The notes beneath the pieces are model-generated. The model was given only the letters and a program-made list of their open reading frames with translations. It was not told where the DNA came from and did not search any database. Shown one piece after another: positions 55,092 through 62,835 of a stretch of DNA of 64,000 nt (positions are counted from its first letter, which is position 1; the number at the start of each line of letters is the position of its first letter). Source of the stretch: Ancrocorticia sp047501485 (lineage in GTDB: Bacteria; Actinomycetota; Actinomycetes; Actinomycetales; Actinomycetaceae); the NCBI GenBank assembly GCA_047501485.1, contig JAZDRN010000003.1, positions 124,001 to 188,000 on the forward strand, given 5' to 3'. Position numbers and translations under genes: made by a program.

Positions 55092-55132
55092 CCGATTGAG
55101 AAACCACCGATTGAAAAACCGCCGATTGAGCC
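55092..55132. repeat. 15-bp tandem repeat, about 2.7 copies
   Basis: ccgattgagaaacca, ccgattgaaaaaccg and ccgattgagcc follow in series. A further relaxed copy, ccggttgag, stands at about 55151. Confidence 0.7.
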
Positions 55133-55148
55133 GAGCACAGCGCGAACC

Positions 55149-55187
55149 CGCCGGTTGAGTGAGCCGGAGGTGAGTCGAAACCCACGG
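55149..55187. repeat. REP-like element (ggttgag...gtcgaaacc)
   Basis: ccggttgagtgagccgg followed by aggtgagtcgaaacccacgg. Actinobacterial genomes often hold such ggttgagcgagccg/gtcgaaacc elements between genes. Only one copy is in the window. Confidence 0.4.
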
Positions 55188-55457
55188 TTCCGCCTCTGCC
55201 AGACTGGTTTGGGAGCTCGCGGCGTGAATAAGGTTCCGTATATGGCACGGCGTGACCATAAAACACCTGTTTTTGTCGTTTTTGGGAAAGTTATTCAGGC
55301 ACAACAGGACTTCAGAGCTCGACCGGCTAGCAGAGGCCCTGTATTTCGATTCCAGCCGCATCGTGGCCTCCACTCAAATGGCGGGGTAGGCCTGTGCTCA
55401 ATCGGCAAGTCCCGTAGCACGCCGGTTTAGGGGCGGGCCGCCGGCGAGGAACTGCAA

Positions 55458-56096
55458 CTAGTCGATGACGCCGTAGAGACGGTCGCCGGCGTCGCCCAGT
55501 CCGGGCACGATATATCCCTTTTCGTTCAGGTGATCGTCGAGGGCCGCCATGAAGATGGTGACGTCGGCGCGGTCGCCGATCGCCTTCTCGAGGTTCGCGA
55601 CGCCCTCGGGGGCTCCGAGCAGGCAGATGCAGGTGACGTCGCGAGCGCCGCGCTCTAGCAGGTAGTTGACCGAGTCGATCAATGTGGCGCCGGTGGCGAG
55701 CATCGGATCCAGGACGTAGCACTGGCGGCCCGAGAGATCTTCGGGCAGGCGGTTGGCGTACGTGATGGCCTGCAGGGTTTCCTCGTCGCGGCGCAGACCG
55801 AGGAAACCGATCTCCGCAGAGGGCAGCAGCTTCGACATTCCTTCAAGCATGCCCAATCCCGCACGCAGGATGGGGACGACGATGGGCATCGGCGCGGCCA
55901 AGTGGACGCCGGTTGTCTCTGTGATCGGGGTCTTGATTGAGACTTCCTCGACGCGGGCGTCCCGGGTCGCCTCGTAGGCGAGGAGGGTGACCAGCTCATC
56001 GACGAGTTGGCGGAAAACAGGAGAAGGAGTGTTCTCGTCACGCAGCAGCGTGAGCTTGTGGGCGACGAGCGGGTGATCAATGACCTCAGTGCGCAT
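55458..56096 (-). CDS. upp: Uracil phosphoribosyltransferase
   Basis: A 212-residue salvage enzyme converting uracil and PRPP to UMP. Hallmarks: LTLLRDENTPSPVFRQLVDE at the N-terminus, PIVVPILRAGLGMLEGM, the PRPP loop YVLDPMLATGATLIDSVNYL, and the uracil-binding end YIVPGLGDAGDRLYG. ATG 56096 is 6 nt after TAGATT and has no ribosome site. It is divergent from tadA with 96 bp between the starts. Confidence 0.97.
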   Translation of the reverse strand: MRTEVIDHPLVAHKLTLLRDENTPSPVFRQLVDELVTLLAYEATRDARVEEVSIKTPITETTGVHLAAPMPIVVPILRAGLGMLEGMSKLLPSAEIGFLGLRRDEETLQAITYANRLPEDLSGRQCYVLDPMLATGATLIDSVNYLLERGARDVTCICLLGAPEGVANLEKAIGDRADVTIFMAALDDHLNEKGYIVPGLGDAGDRLYGVID

Positions 56097-56102
56097 GGGT
56101 CA

Positions 56103-56108
56103 AATCTA
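56103..56108 (-). promoter_or_regulatory. -10 box TAGATT, leaderless start of upp
   Basis: On the minus strand TAGATT, six bases, then ATG. Confidence 0.55.
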
Positions 56109-56192
56109 CCAGCGCGTGTGGGTCCGCAAGTGGTCTCATCGGCCCGGACTCGTGCGAAGTGCTACACATGTTGCGTGTGGAAGACTGGTGCC

Positions 56193-56717
56193 ATGCGCGA
56201 GGTTGAAGAGTATTGGATCGGGCAGGCGATGGAGCTGGCCCGCCACGCCGAGGCCTCCGGGGATGTTCCGGTGGGGGCCTTGGTGGTGGATCCCCAGCGA
56301 GATTCAGCTGCGCAGAGAGCTCTGGAGGCGGTGCGTGGGTGGGGTGACGGGGGGATTGTGCCTGCCGGATGCGGTGTGGTTCTCGGCGAGGGCTGGAATA
56401 CCCGGGAGTTGGACAATGACCCTGCCGGCCATGCCGAGATCATGGCGTTGCGTGGTGCAGCGCGAGAGCGAGGATCGTGGCGCTTGGAAGGCTGCGACCT
56501 CTACGTGACGTTGGAGCCCTGCACGATGTGTGCCGGTGCGATCGTCGCGGCGCGGTTGCGGAGGGTGGTTTTCGGGGCGTGGGATCCCAAAGCCGGGGCT
56601 GCGGGTTCGGTGCGCGATGTGCTGCGGGATTCTCGCCTCAATCACCAGACGCAGGTCGTGGGAGGGATTCGCGATGCGGAATGCGCGCGTCAGTTGAGAA
56701 GCTTCTTCGGGCGCTAA
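56193..56717 (+). CDS. tadA: tRNA adenosine deaminase (TadA)
   Basis: A 174-residue zinc deaminase that edits A34 to inosine, needed for tRNA-Arg(ACG) such as the one at 29957. Zinc ligands: His in PAGHAEIMALR and two Cys in VTLEPCTMCAGAI. The Glu in HAE is the proton shuttle. Compared with typical TadA, about 25 extra residues lie between ALVVDP and VVLGEGWNTRE (containing RALEAVRGWGDGG). ATG 56193 follows AAGACT by 6 nt and may be leaderless. Open frame upstream is not supported. Confidence 0.93.
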   Translation: MREVEEYWIGQAMELARHAEASGDVPVGALVVDPQRDSAAQRALEAVRGWGDGGIVPAGCGVVLGEGWNTRELDNDPAGHAEIMALRGAARERGSWRLEGCDLYVTLEPCTMCAGAIVAARLRRVVFGAWDPKAGAAGSVRDVLRDSRLNHQTQVVGGIRDAECARQLRSFFGR

Positions 56718-56831
56718 AGCGGACCGCTTGGTTGGTCGGCTGGCATGACATCGGCGATTTGGGGTAGGTGTGGTTATATAGCCGCAGAGGTGCGGAAACG
56801 CCGAAGTTGCGTACGGAGGCCCCGGTATCGC

Positions 56832-57254
56832 TCAAAGGCCGGTGTCGTATTCGGCCCGCGCGGATTGGATTGCGGGCATATTCTCCTTGCACCATTCCTC
56901 CAAGCCGCGGACGACCTCGCGCAGGGAGCATCCCAGCGTAGTCAGTTCGTATTGGACGTGTGGCGGGATCTCCGGAAAGACAGTGCGGTCGATGAGCCCG
57001 TCGCGTTCCAGTGCGCGTAACGTCTGCGTCAACATTTTCTGGGAGATTCCTTCGACGGTTCGTGAGATATCGGAATAGCGTAGCGGGCCGCGTTCCAATG
57101 CTCCGAGAACGAGGACCGTCCAGCGATCGCCGATGCGATCGAGCAATTGGCGCGTAGGGCAGTTCTTGGCATAGGGATCGTAGGGATGTGAGTCGTCGGC
57201 TTTCGGGGACGAAGGTGCCGAAGGCCGTTGGCGGGAAGTTGTCGAGGTCGTCAT
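56832..57254 (-). CDS. HxlR-family transcriptional regulator
   Basis: A 140-residue winged-helix regulator. After a Ser/Pro-rich N-terminus (about 30 residues), NCPTRQLLDRIGDRWTVLVL begins the HxlR domain; the Cys in NCPTR matches the redox- or electrophile-sensing Cys of several HxlR regulators. YSDISRTVEGISQKMLTQTL is the helix-turn-helix, and PPHVQYELTTLG the wing. It is divergent from the NAD(P)-binding gene, probably its target. GAAGTA-ag-TACTTC in the shared promoter suits an HxlR operator. Confidence 0.88.
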   Translation of the reverse strand: MTTSTTSRQRPSAPSSPKADDSHPYDPYAKNCPTRQLLDRIGDRWTVLVLGALERGPLRYSDISRTVEGISQKMLTQTLRALERDGLIDRTVFPEIPPHVQYELTTLGCSLREVVRGLEEWCKENMPAIQSARAEYDTGL

Positions 57255-57415
57255 GGGGTTCCGATGCTTGTGATGCGGCCTTGCAGGAGGCCGTTGATGT
57301 TTCTCGTTGAATGGTGGACGTGGGAACTGGTCTCGATGGGACGTTTCGTATCGTTCGTCTCGTGGGGTACACGAAGTGCGCGCGCGACGCACAGTGAATT
57401 GGCGCCACGAACTTT

Positions 57416-57429
57416 GAAGTAAGTACTTC
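57416..57429. promoter_or_regulatory. HxlR operator-like dyad GAAGTAAGTACTTC
   Basis: 6-bp arms with a 2-nt centre, 163 bp from the hxlR start and 84 bp from the divergent gene's ATG. HxlR-type operators are often of the GTA...TAC form. Confidence 0.6.
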
Positions 57430-57435
57430 CCAATG

Positions 57436-57448
57436 GAGAGTGACTCTC
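57436..57448. promoter_or_regulatory. Second dyad GAGAGTGACTCTC
   Basis: Perfect 6-bp arms around a single G, 7 bp after the first dyad. It may be a second operator or part of a larger one. Confidence 0.4.
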
Positions 57449-57512
57449 TTATCGTAACTAATGAGACTGTGAGAGGGTAGCTCACCTCATTTGGCGAATG
57501 AAAGGAAATCCC

Positions 57513-58157
57513 ATGACTCGGATTGTTGTTCTCGGCGGAACCGGCTACGCGGGTGGCCACATAGCGCGCGAGGCTGCCTCGCGTGGGTTCGATGTGATCT
57601 CGTGGTCGCGTTCGTTGCCATCTGAACAGATGGCCGGTGTGGAATACCGTACCGGTGACCTCCTGAACCCGGAGGTTCTGGAGGAAGCCGTTTCCGATGC
57701 GGATGTTGTGGTGGGCGCACTGTCTCCGCGTGGAGCTCTCGATGGAAAAATTCAAGAGGTGTACGGAACCGTCGCTCAGCTGGCGCAGGATGCGGGTGTG
57801 CGCTTCGGCGTGGTTGGAGGCGCGGGCTCGCTGCTGGTGACTGAAGGTGGCCCCACGGTGGCCTCCCAGCCCGATTTCCCTGATGCGTTCGCCAGCGAGG
57901 CCGCGCAGCTCGCCGATGTCCTGGCCGATCTACGTGCCTCAGATGAAGCTTTGGACTGGTTCTATGTCTCGCCCGCCGGTGGCTTCGGTGGCTTTGCGCC
58001 GGGGGAGGCCACCGGAAAGTACCGAGTGGGAGACGATGTCCTTCTGGTTGATGAGGTCGGCGAGTCCTTCATCTCGGGTGCGGACTTCGCGCTCGCCTTC
58101 GTGGATGAGATCGAGGACCCGAAGTATCGCCGAGTGCGGTTCACCGTGGCCTACTGA
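57513..58157 (+). CDS. NAD(P)-binding (atypical SDR/NmrA-like) protein
   Basis: A 214-residue Rossmann-fold protein. The nucleotide motif is VVLGGTGYAGGHIAREAASRG (about 5-25). No catalytic YxxxK is obvious; later FGVVGGAGSLLV and DWFYVSPAGGFGGF resemble NmrA/YwnB-like flavin-reductase or quinone-related proteins. With a Cys-bearing HxlR regulator divergent to it, a role in electrophile or quinone stress is plausible (inference). ATG 57513 has GAAAGGAA. A tRNA gene follows 134 bp downstream. Confidence 0.85.
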   Translation: MTRIVVLGGTGYAGGHIAREAASRGFDVISWSRSLPSEQMAGVEYRTGDLLNPEVLEEAVSDADVVVGALSPRGALDGKIQEVYGTVAQLAQDAGVRFGVVGGAGSLLVTEGGPTVASQPDFPDAFASEAAQLADVLADLRASDEALDWFYVSPAGGFGGFAPGEATGKYRVGDDVLLVDEVGESFISGADFALAFVDEIEDPKYRRVRFTVAY

Positions 58158-58291
58158 GCGAGTGGAACCGCTCGTCCGTACTGCGAGATCGGGGCATTCC
58201 CTCGGGAGCGAGGCGGTCTGTATTCGGCGAATTAGCGATAGCTCACACGATTGGCGCGTGCTGAACGTTCTGCTGTAATGTTGTGGCGCGA

Positions 58292-58381
58292 GGTAGCGTG
58301 TCCGAGCGGCCGAAGGTGCAGCACTCGAAATGCTGTGTGGTGTCACAGCCACCGTGGGTTCAAATCCCACCGCTACCGCCA
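58292..58381 (+). tRNA. tRNA-Ser (anticodon CGA)
   Basis: A serine-class tRNA with encoded CCA. Acceptor arms GGTAGCG and CGCTACC, anticodon loop CTCGAAA (anticodon CGA) on stem CAGCA/TGCTG, long variable arm, T-loop GGTTCAAAT. Unlike the other tRNAs in the window it ends with GCCA. Accessory-looking genes begin after it. Confidence 0.95.
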
Positions 58382-58994
58382 GAGATTTCCCCGGTATTGC
58401 AACGAAAAGCAGTGCCGGGGAAATTGTTTTCGATGTAGTGCATGACTTCGTGCAACCGCGAGAATATACGAGAGCCCAAACGAGCCATATGGGTGTGGGG
58501 ATACCTTTCACCGGCGCCGTGAGCGCAGATGTGCGGCGAACCCAGCCCGGCAGGATCCTCCCTCCAATTTCTCATGAACAGCTCTTCGGGGATGCCAGGT
58601 GTGCTTCTGTTGTGGTTAGATTGCCCGCGAAGGCGGAAGTCACCCCACTAGGCACAAGCTCGGGGAGATCCCCGCCTTCTCTTGATTGTTCCGAGGTCCG
58701 TGTTAGCTTGGAACCGGAAGCGAGACTTCCCCCGCGCAAGTCTTGAAAGAACAGGCCGTCGGAACGGGCGGGCTGAGGTCTCGTTTCGTCCTTTGTAAGA
58801 CGATGCTCGCGAAGAGTTCTCGTCTTCGATCGTGACCCTATAGGGACGCAGTCTTTGCGATTGACTCCTATTGACAGCACCCGAAAGATGCGACGTGTAA
58901 CCTTGGCCGAATGAACTCTGTCTTTTAGATAGAAAGTCTTCAGCTCTGTGTCGACTCCTTGTGGACGGCTGCAATTGGCGGCTGCGGCGGAAGC
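58382..58994. other. 613-bp region without supported gene
   Basis: It begins with the tRNA terminator. Beyond, no ORF has a ribosome site or family resemblance. A gaaggcgg/ccgccttc pair (about 58629 and 58672) and a short hairpin near 58798 are present. It could be degraded sequence next to a tRNA. Confidence 0.5.
58385..58424 (+). terminator. Terminator of tRNA-Ser(CGA)
   Basis: Perfect arms atttccccgg and ccggggaaat with a 20-nt loop, followed by tgtttt. Confidence 0.7.
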
Positions 58995-60200
58995 TCAGGC
59001 GACGTCGCGCTCGAATCGTTTGAAGTGCCCGGAGGCCAGGATTAGGAGCACAAGGCAGAGTGCAAAGAATCCGGCAGCCACGGCAAAGGGTGTCCGGTGA
59101 CCCAACCAGGTAGCCAGCAGACCTCCCAGACCGGCTCCAACCGCGAGCCCGCCAATTCCGATGAGTCGACCGACCGACCCCACCCGTCCCATCATGGCTG
59201 CTGGAGTGACCTTCTGCCGAATGGATGCCGCCATTATGTTCCACACCACAGCATGAGCGATATATGCGGCGAGAAGGATACCGACAGTCCAAACGTTATC
59301 CACCACTGCGATGCCAGCGAAAGATCCGGCTCCTACGGCCAGCGCGGCGGCGATCGTATATAGGTAGCCGATCCGCCGTCGTACCGGGGCAGCTATGAGG
59401 CTGCCCAGCACCCCACCCGCAGCGGATGCCGACAACAGTAGGCCGTAGCCGGTGGGCCCTAGTCCGAGCACATCACCCGCGTACAGGACCAAGTATGAGA
59501 ACGGGATCATATATCCAATGCTGGCCAGGCCGCCGATCAGAATCAGTGTCCGAACGATGGGATTCGACCACGACCAGACGATGCCCTCAGCGACCTGCTG
59601 AACCAGTGTTGGGCGAGAACCGGGGCCGGCAGGAGCGGGAAGGATATATGCCCCACGCATGCTGAAGAAGGCTAGCCCTGCTAGGAGAAAGGCCAATACG
59701 TTCAGCAACGATGGGGCAAACGCCGCCAATGCGAAGAGGAACCCACCCAGTGGAGGTCCCAGAAACTCGTCGATGACTACTTGGGTGCCGGTGATCTGCG
59801 AATTGGCACGATCGAGGCCCGAGGCCGGTACAGCCTGCGGTAGGACGGCCACAGCGGCGCTGTCCGAAAGCGTCTCGACCACTCCCATAGCGGCATACAC
59901 CAGGTAGAGGGCGATGAGAGTTGTGGTTCCAGTGAACACAAGCGCGGCAAGACCCGCGAATAGTGTGCTGCGTGAGAAATTCGCCCAGTAGAGCAGCTTG
60001 CGGCGATCGAGTCGATCAACGACGACGCCGATGCCTAGGACCGAAAGCATCCTCGGCACCGTGTAAGCAATCGAGAGCGCAGCAATCTTAAAAGGTTCGT
60101 CCGTCATCGTGGCGGCCAGCAGGGGCAGGGCCACGAAAGTCACCCCATCGGCAAGGTTCGAGGCAGCACTACCTATCCAGATCTTCAGGTAGTCATTCAC
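58995..60200 (-). CDS. MFS exporter (EntS/MFS_3-like)
   Basis: A 401-residue transporter with twelve helices. GSAASNLADGVTFVALPLLA begins helix 1, DRLDRRKLLYWANFSRS is motif A after helix 2, and NSQITGTQVVIDEFLGPPLGG marks helix 5. The group includes siderophore and drug exporters; the substrate is unknown. The start is GTG 60200, 6 nt after TAGTAT, although a TTG one codon earlier exists. It points toward the tRNA. It is divergent from AraC. Confidence 0.85.
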   Translation of the reverse strand: MNDYLKIWIGSAASNLADGVTFVALPLLAATMTDEPFKIAALSIAYTVPRMLSVLGIGVVVDRLDRRKLLYWANFSRSTLFAGLAALVFTGTTTLIALYLVYAAMGVVETLSDSAAVAVLPQAVPASGLDRANSQITGTQVVIDEFLGPPLGGFLFALAAFAPSLLNVLAFLLAGLAFFSMRGAYILPAPAGPGSRPTLVQQVAEGIVWSWSNPIVRTLILIGGLASIGYMIPFSYLVLYAGDVLGLGPTGYGLLLSASAAGGVLGSLIAAPVRRRIGYLYTIAAALAVGAGSFAGIAVVDNVWTVGILLAAYIAHAVVWNIMAASIRQKVTPAAMMGRVGSVGRLIGIGGLAVGAGLGGLLATWLGHRTPFAVAAGFFALCLVLLILASGHFKRFERDVA

Positions 60201-60515
60201 CAAGACATACTATCTTCCGGTCTCGATGGGGGTGATGCCAGCCAGCGACGGCTATGAAAATCTGCTGCGCACCGTTGCCGCTGGGGACGGTGATCGTGAT
60301 CTCGACCCCTCTGACGAGGTATTACACGGAGGAGTACAGGGTGTTGGGGAGCAAGAGTAAGCGCGTCTGGTCCGGTTTGGTCCTAGGGGCAACTCTGCGA
60401 GCTCTGGGAGACGGGAGCGTCACGTTCATTGCCGGTCGGCTCCGCAGCGTAATCTGGAACTCGTTATAAGACAGACATCGAGTGCCTTGGTGCGATGAGA
60501 CGACAGGAGGGGTGC
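60201..60515. other. Intergenic between MFS and AraC genes
   Basis: It holds the MFS promoter at its left. A 71-codon ORF (60254-60469) lacks a ribosome site and family resemblance; nothing else is supported. Confidence 0.5.
60207..60212 (-). promoter_or_regulatory. -10 box TAGTAT, leaderless start of MFS gene
   Basis: On the minus strand TAGTAT, six bases, then GTG 60200. Confidence 0.5.
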
Positions 60516-61304
60516 GTGGCAGAGTTCTGGCGAAGCAGTGCCTTACCGCATCTGGAGGCTAGGCGCTCGTGCCAGGAGAACTCCTGCTATCGGACCCATG
60601 CCCACGACTCGTTCTCGATTGGGGCGATCGAAGCGGGAACCTCGGTGTTGACCGGGCCGCTCGATGGCAAGACATGCTTGGAGCCGGGTGACGTCATCGT
60701 CATTCCCGCCGGTCAGGTCCACGCCTGCAATCCCGACCGGGGCCGCTGGCTCTACCAGATGATTCACACGGATCAGGCTTGGGCGGCCTCTCTCGTATCG
60801 GGCCGAGAGACGAGTCATCTTTTCGACGGGATCAGAGTGCTGCGCAGCCCTGAACTACACTCCCAGGTCAGCGCGGTCAACGACGCAGTGTTCACCGATG
60901 AGCCCCGAGAACTGCTGGAAGCACGGTTCACGGTCTTGTTCGCGGAACTCGAAGCTGCTACACCAGAGTATCTCGCGGTAAGCGACGTGGACCCCGACCT
61001 TCTGGCCCGTCTCGCCCCGGTTATGCACCGACTCCGTACAGACCTGTCAAACCCGGCTTTGACCGAGCTTGCTGAATTAGTCGGCATGACGACGTACGAA
61101 CTCATCCGGGCGATGCGACGGGCTACCGGGTTCTCCCCGCTGGCTTGGCGGCAGAACGCGCGTGTGGTTATGGCGCGGCGGATGCTGCGTGATGGGCGGC
61201 CGATCGCCGAGACCGCGCACGCGCTTGGCTTCACCGATCAAAGCCACTTCCACCGTGTCTTTCGCGCCCACGTCGCCGCCTCGCCGGGCTCCTACCGGAG
61301 CTGA
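60516..61304 (+). CDS. AraC-family transcriptional regulator
   Basis: A 262-residue regulator. The N-terminal cupin-like ligand domain (about 10-120) has YRTHAHDSFSIGAIEAG and EPGDVIVIPAGQVHACNP, which suit a small ligand bound through His residues. The C-terminal part (about 165-262) has two helix-turn-helix modules: LTELAELVGMTTYELIRAM and IAETAHALGFTDQSHFHRVF, then SPGSYRS. GTG 60516 behind AGGAGG is preferred over ATG 60495. The LysE gene begins 77 nt downstream and is the probable target. Confidence 0.87.
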   Translation: MAEFWRSSALPHLEARRSCQENSCYRTHAHDSFSIGAIEAGTSVLTGPLDGKTCLEPGDVIVIPAGQVHACNPDRGRWLYQMIHTDQAWAASLVSGRETSHLFDGIRVLRSPELHSQVSAVNDAVFTDEPRELLEARFTVLFAELEAATPEYLAVSDVDPDLLARLAPVMHRLRTDLSNPALTELAELVGMTTYELIRAMRRATGFSPLAWRQNARVVMARRMLRDGRPIAETAHALGFTDQSHFHRVFRAHVAASPGSYRS

Positions 61305-61381
61305 CCGCAAGAACGTACAAGACCACGGCGCATGTGCCCCTGGATGCTTGACGGGTTGACCGTCACGTATCGAGGGGAAAG

Positions 61382-61999
61382 ATGGAGCAGTTCCTCGCCG
61401 TCGCCGCCGCACACTTTGTAGCCTTGCTGATCCCTGGCGTCGACTTCTTCCTCATTGCCCGTACCGCGATGACGGGCGGTTGGCGCAACGCTACCGGCGT
61501 ATGCCTGGGGATCGCCACCGCGAATGGGATCTTCATCGCCGCCGCGTTCTGCGGTGTCTCGCTTATTTCGCATCCGCTGCTGCTTGACGCGATCCAACTC
61601 GTCGGCGGTGGATTTCTGGTTTTCATTGGTGTCGCGTTCCTGAGATCACGGGCACGAATCGACCTCGATCACGTACCGAATGCGCAGCGCACGACCTGGC
61701 TGAGGAACTTCGGGCTCGGCATTGCCTCTGGCTTGCTGAACCCGAAGAACGCACTGTTCTACGTCAGCCTTGCCGCCGCCGTCGGTACCGCCGCACCGTT
61801 GGTGCTCACGTTCTACGGCATGTGGATGTTCTCCATCGTCCTAGTCTGGGATGTGTTCGTTGCCGTGGTGCTCGGCTCGCGCCGTGCACTCGCTCGTATG
61901 GACCGTATCCTGCCTTGGCTAACGGGGATTGCGGGTACTTTGCTCATCTTGTTCGGTGGCGGCATGATCGCCTCCCTCGCAATGCAACACCTCGGATAG
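61382..61999 (+). CDS. LysE/RhtB-family exporter
   Basis: A 205-residue membrane protein with six helices. LIPGVDFFLIARTAMTGG near residues 17-34 is the family's PGP-type motif, and NPKNALFYVSLAAAVG marks helix 4. The family exports amino acids and small metabolites. ATG 61382 has GAGGGGAAAG. Its nearest regulator is AraC just upstream. The substrate is not known; RhtB-like homoserine or threonine export is one option. Confidence 0.88.
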   Translation: MEQFLAVAAAHFVALLIPGVDFFLIARTAMTGGWRNATGVCLGIATANGIFIAAAFCGVSLISHPLLLDAIQLVGGGFLVFIGVAFLRSRARIDLDHVPNAQRTTWLRNFGLGIASGLLNPKNALFYVSLAAAVGTAAPLVLTFYGMWMFSIVLVWDVFVAVVLGSRRALARMDRILPWLTGIAGTLLILFGGGMIASLAMQHLG

Positions 62000-62114
62000 A
62001 AGCGCCTGCCCACGGACGGCGACCTGGTTCGAGACACCATCTCGAACCTACGTCGAGGATAGAACCTGGTGGAACTGCAATAGTTATGCGGTCTTGATCG
62101 GCTGTCTTGCGGTT

Positions 62115-62729
62115 TCAATCCATGGAGGTGGTCGCTCCGACGCCGTGGAGCAGTGTGTCGACCACGCGGGAAGCAATTTGGTCTGGTGTTTCTGCTCCGC
62201 CAGCCCTGCCGCTAACGGCGGCTTCGTGGACAAGGGCGTAGAACACGGTCAGTACCCAATCGAGGTCAGCCTCAGGAGCGATGAGCCCCGACGCGCGGCA
62301 CTGTGTGAGAAGTCGGATCGCGAGCTCGCGCATCTGCGCTTGCGATTTGGCGACTACAGGGTCGTCAGCGGGCGCGAGAGTCCTGGAATACTCGAGTCCG
62401 ACCTTGATCTCGATCACGTTCAATGTCGCGCGGTAGAGGGCATCCTCGGCAGGTGGGACGTCGATCTGCGCGTCCTCAAGCGCGATGACGATGCGCCCGA
62501 CCGCCCAGCGAGAGAGTGCGACGAGCAGGTCGCCCCGTGTCGGGAAGCGGCGGTAGATGGTCGCCCGCGATGCTCCGGCTTCCTGAGCGATCTCTTCCTG
62601 CGTGGCCGCTGGATTCACCCTCAGCAAACGGTCGGCCGCTTGCAGCACCTCGACTGCTTTTGCGTAGGCGTCAGCACGCAGATGCACACCGAAGACTCGC
62701 TCGGCGAGTTCCCCGTCAGTGGTATCCAT
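62115..62729 (-). CDS. TetR-family transcriptional regulator
   Basis: A 204-residue regulator. The helix-turn-helix (about 30-75) reads VLQAADRLLRVNPAATQEEI, then AGASRATIYRRFPTRGDLLV. The C-terminal half (about 90-195) has ligand-domain helices. ATG 62729 follows TAAGAT by 7 nt. The divergent MFS gene is the likely target, with the dyad at 62771 as its operator. The last residues are Thr/Ser-rich (GVGATTSMD). Confidence 0.88.
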   Translation of the reverse strand: MDTTDGELAERVFGVHLRADAYAKAVEVLQAADRLLRVNPAATQEEIAQEAGASRATIYRRFPTRGDLLVALSRWAVGRIVIALEDAQIDVPPAEDALYRATLNVIEIKVGLEYSRTLAPADDPVVAKSQAQMRELAIRLLTQCRASGLIAPEADLDWVLTVFYALVHEAAVSGRAGGAETPDQIASRVVDTLLHGVGATTSMD

Positions 62730-62736
62730 GTTCTTG

Positions 62737-62742
62737 ATCTTA
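62737..62742 (-). promoter_or_regulatory. -10 box TAAGAT, leaderless start of tetR
   Basis: On the minus strand TAAGAT, seven bases, then ATG 62729. Confidence 0.5.
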
Positions 62743-62770
62743 CGCGGGGTTGGGACACGCAATGTTTAAG

Positions 62771-62788
62771 TGAGACATTAATGTTTCA
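62771..62788. promoter_or_regulatory. TetR operator-like dyad TGAGACATTAATGTTTCA
   Basis: 9-bp arms with one mismatch, midway between divergent tetR and MFS genes (starts 62729 and 62836). A second AATGTTT stands 20 bp to its left. Confidence 0.6.
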
Positions 62789-62835
62789 GTTAGGGTTATC
62801 ATGGTCGCGTCGGAGTCGAAGAATGAAGGAACAAG

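Larger units (their letters stand above)
55040..55457. other. Intergenic region with short repeats
   Basis: It holds the 15-bp tandem repeats near 55092, the REP-like element near 55149, and otherwise no supported gene. Several short ORFs lack ribosome sites. Confidence 0.55.

Noticed and set aside
58425..58994. Hidden gene in the gap after tRNA-Ser(CGA)
   Set aside because: All three frames on each strand lack a start with ribosome site or leaderless promoter, and no translated segment resembles a known protein.
60254..60469. A 71-codon ORF upstream of AraC
   Set aside because: It has no ribosome site or -10 box at leaderless distance, and its composition looks like intergenic sequence. 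No family resemblance.
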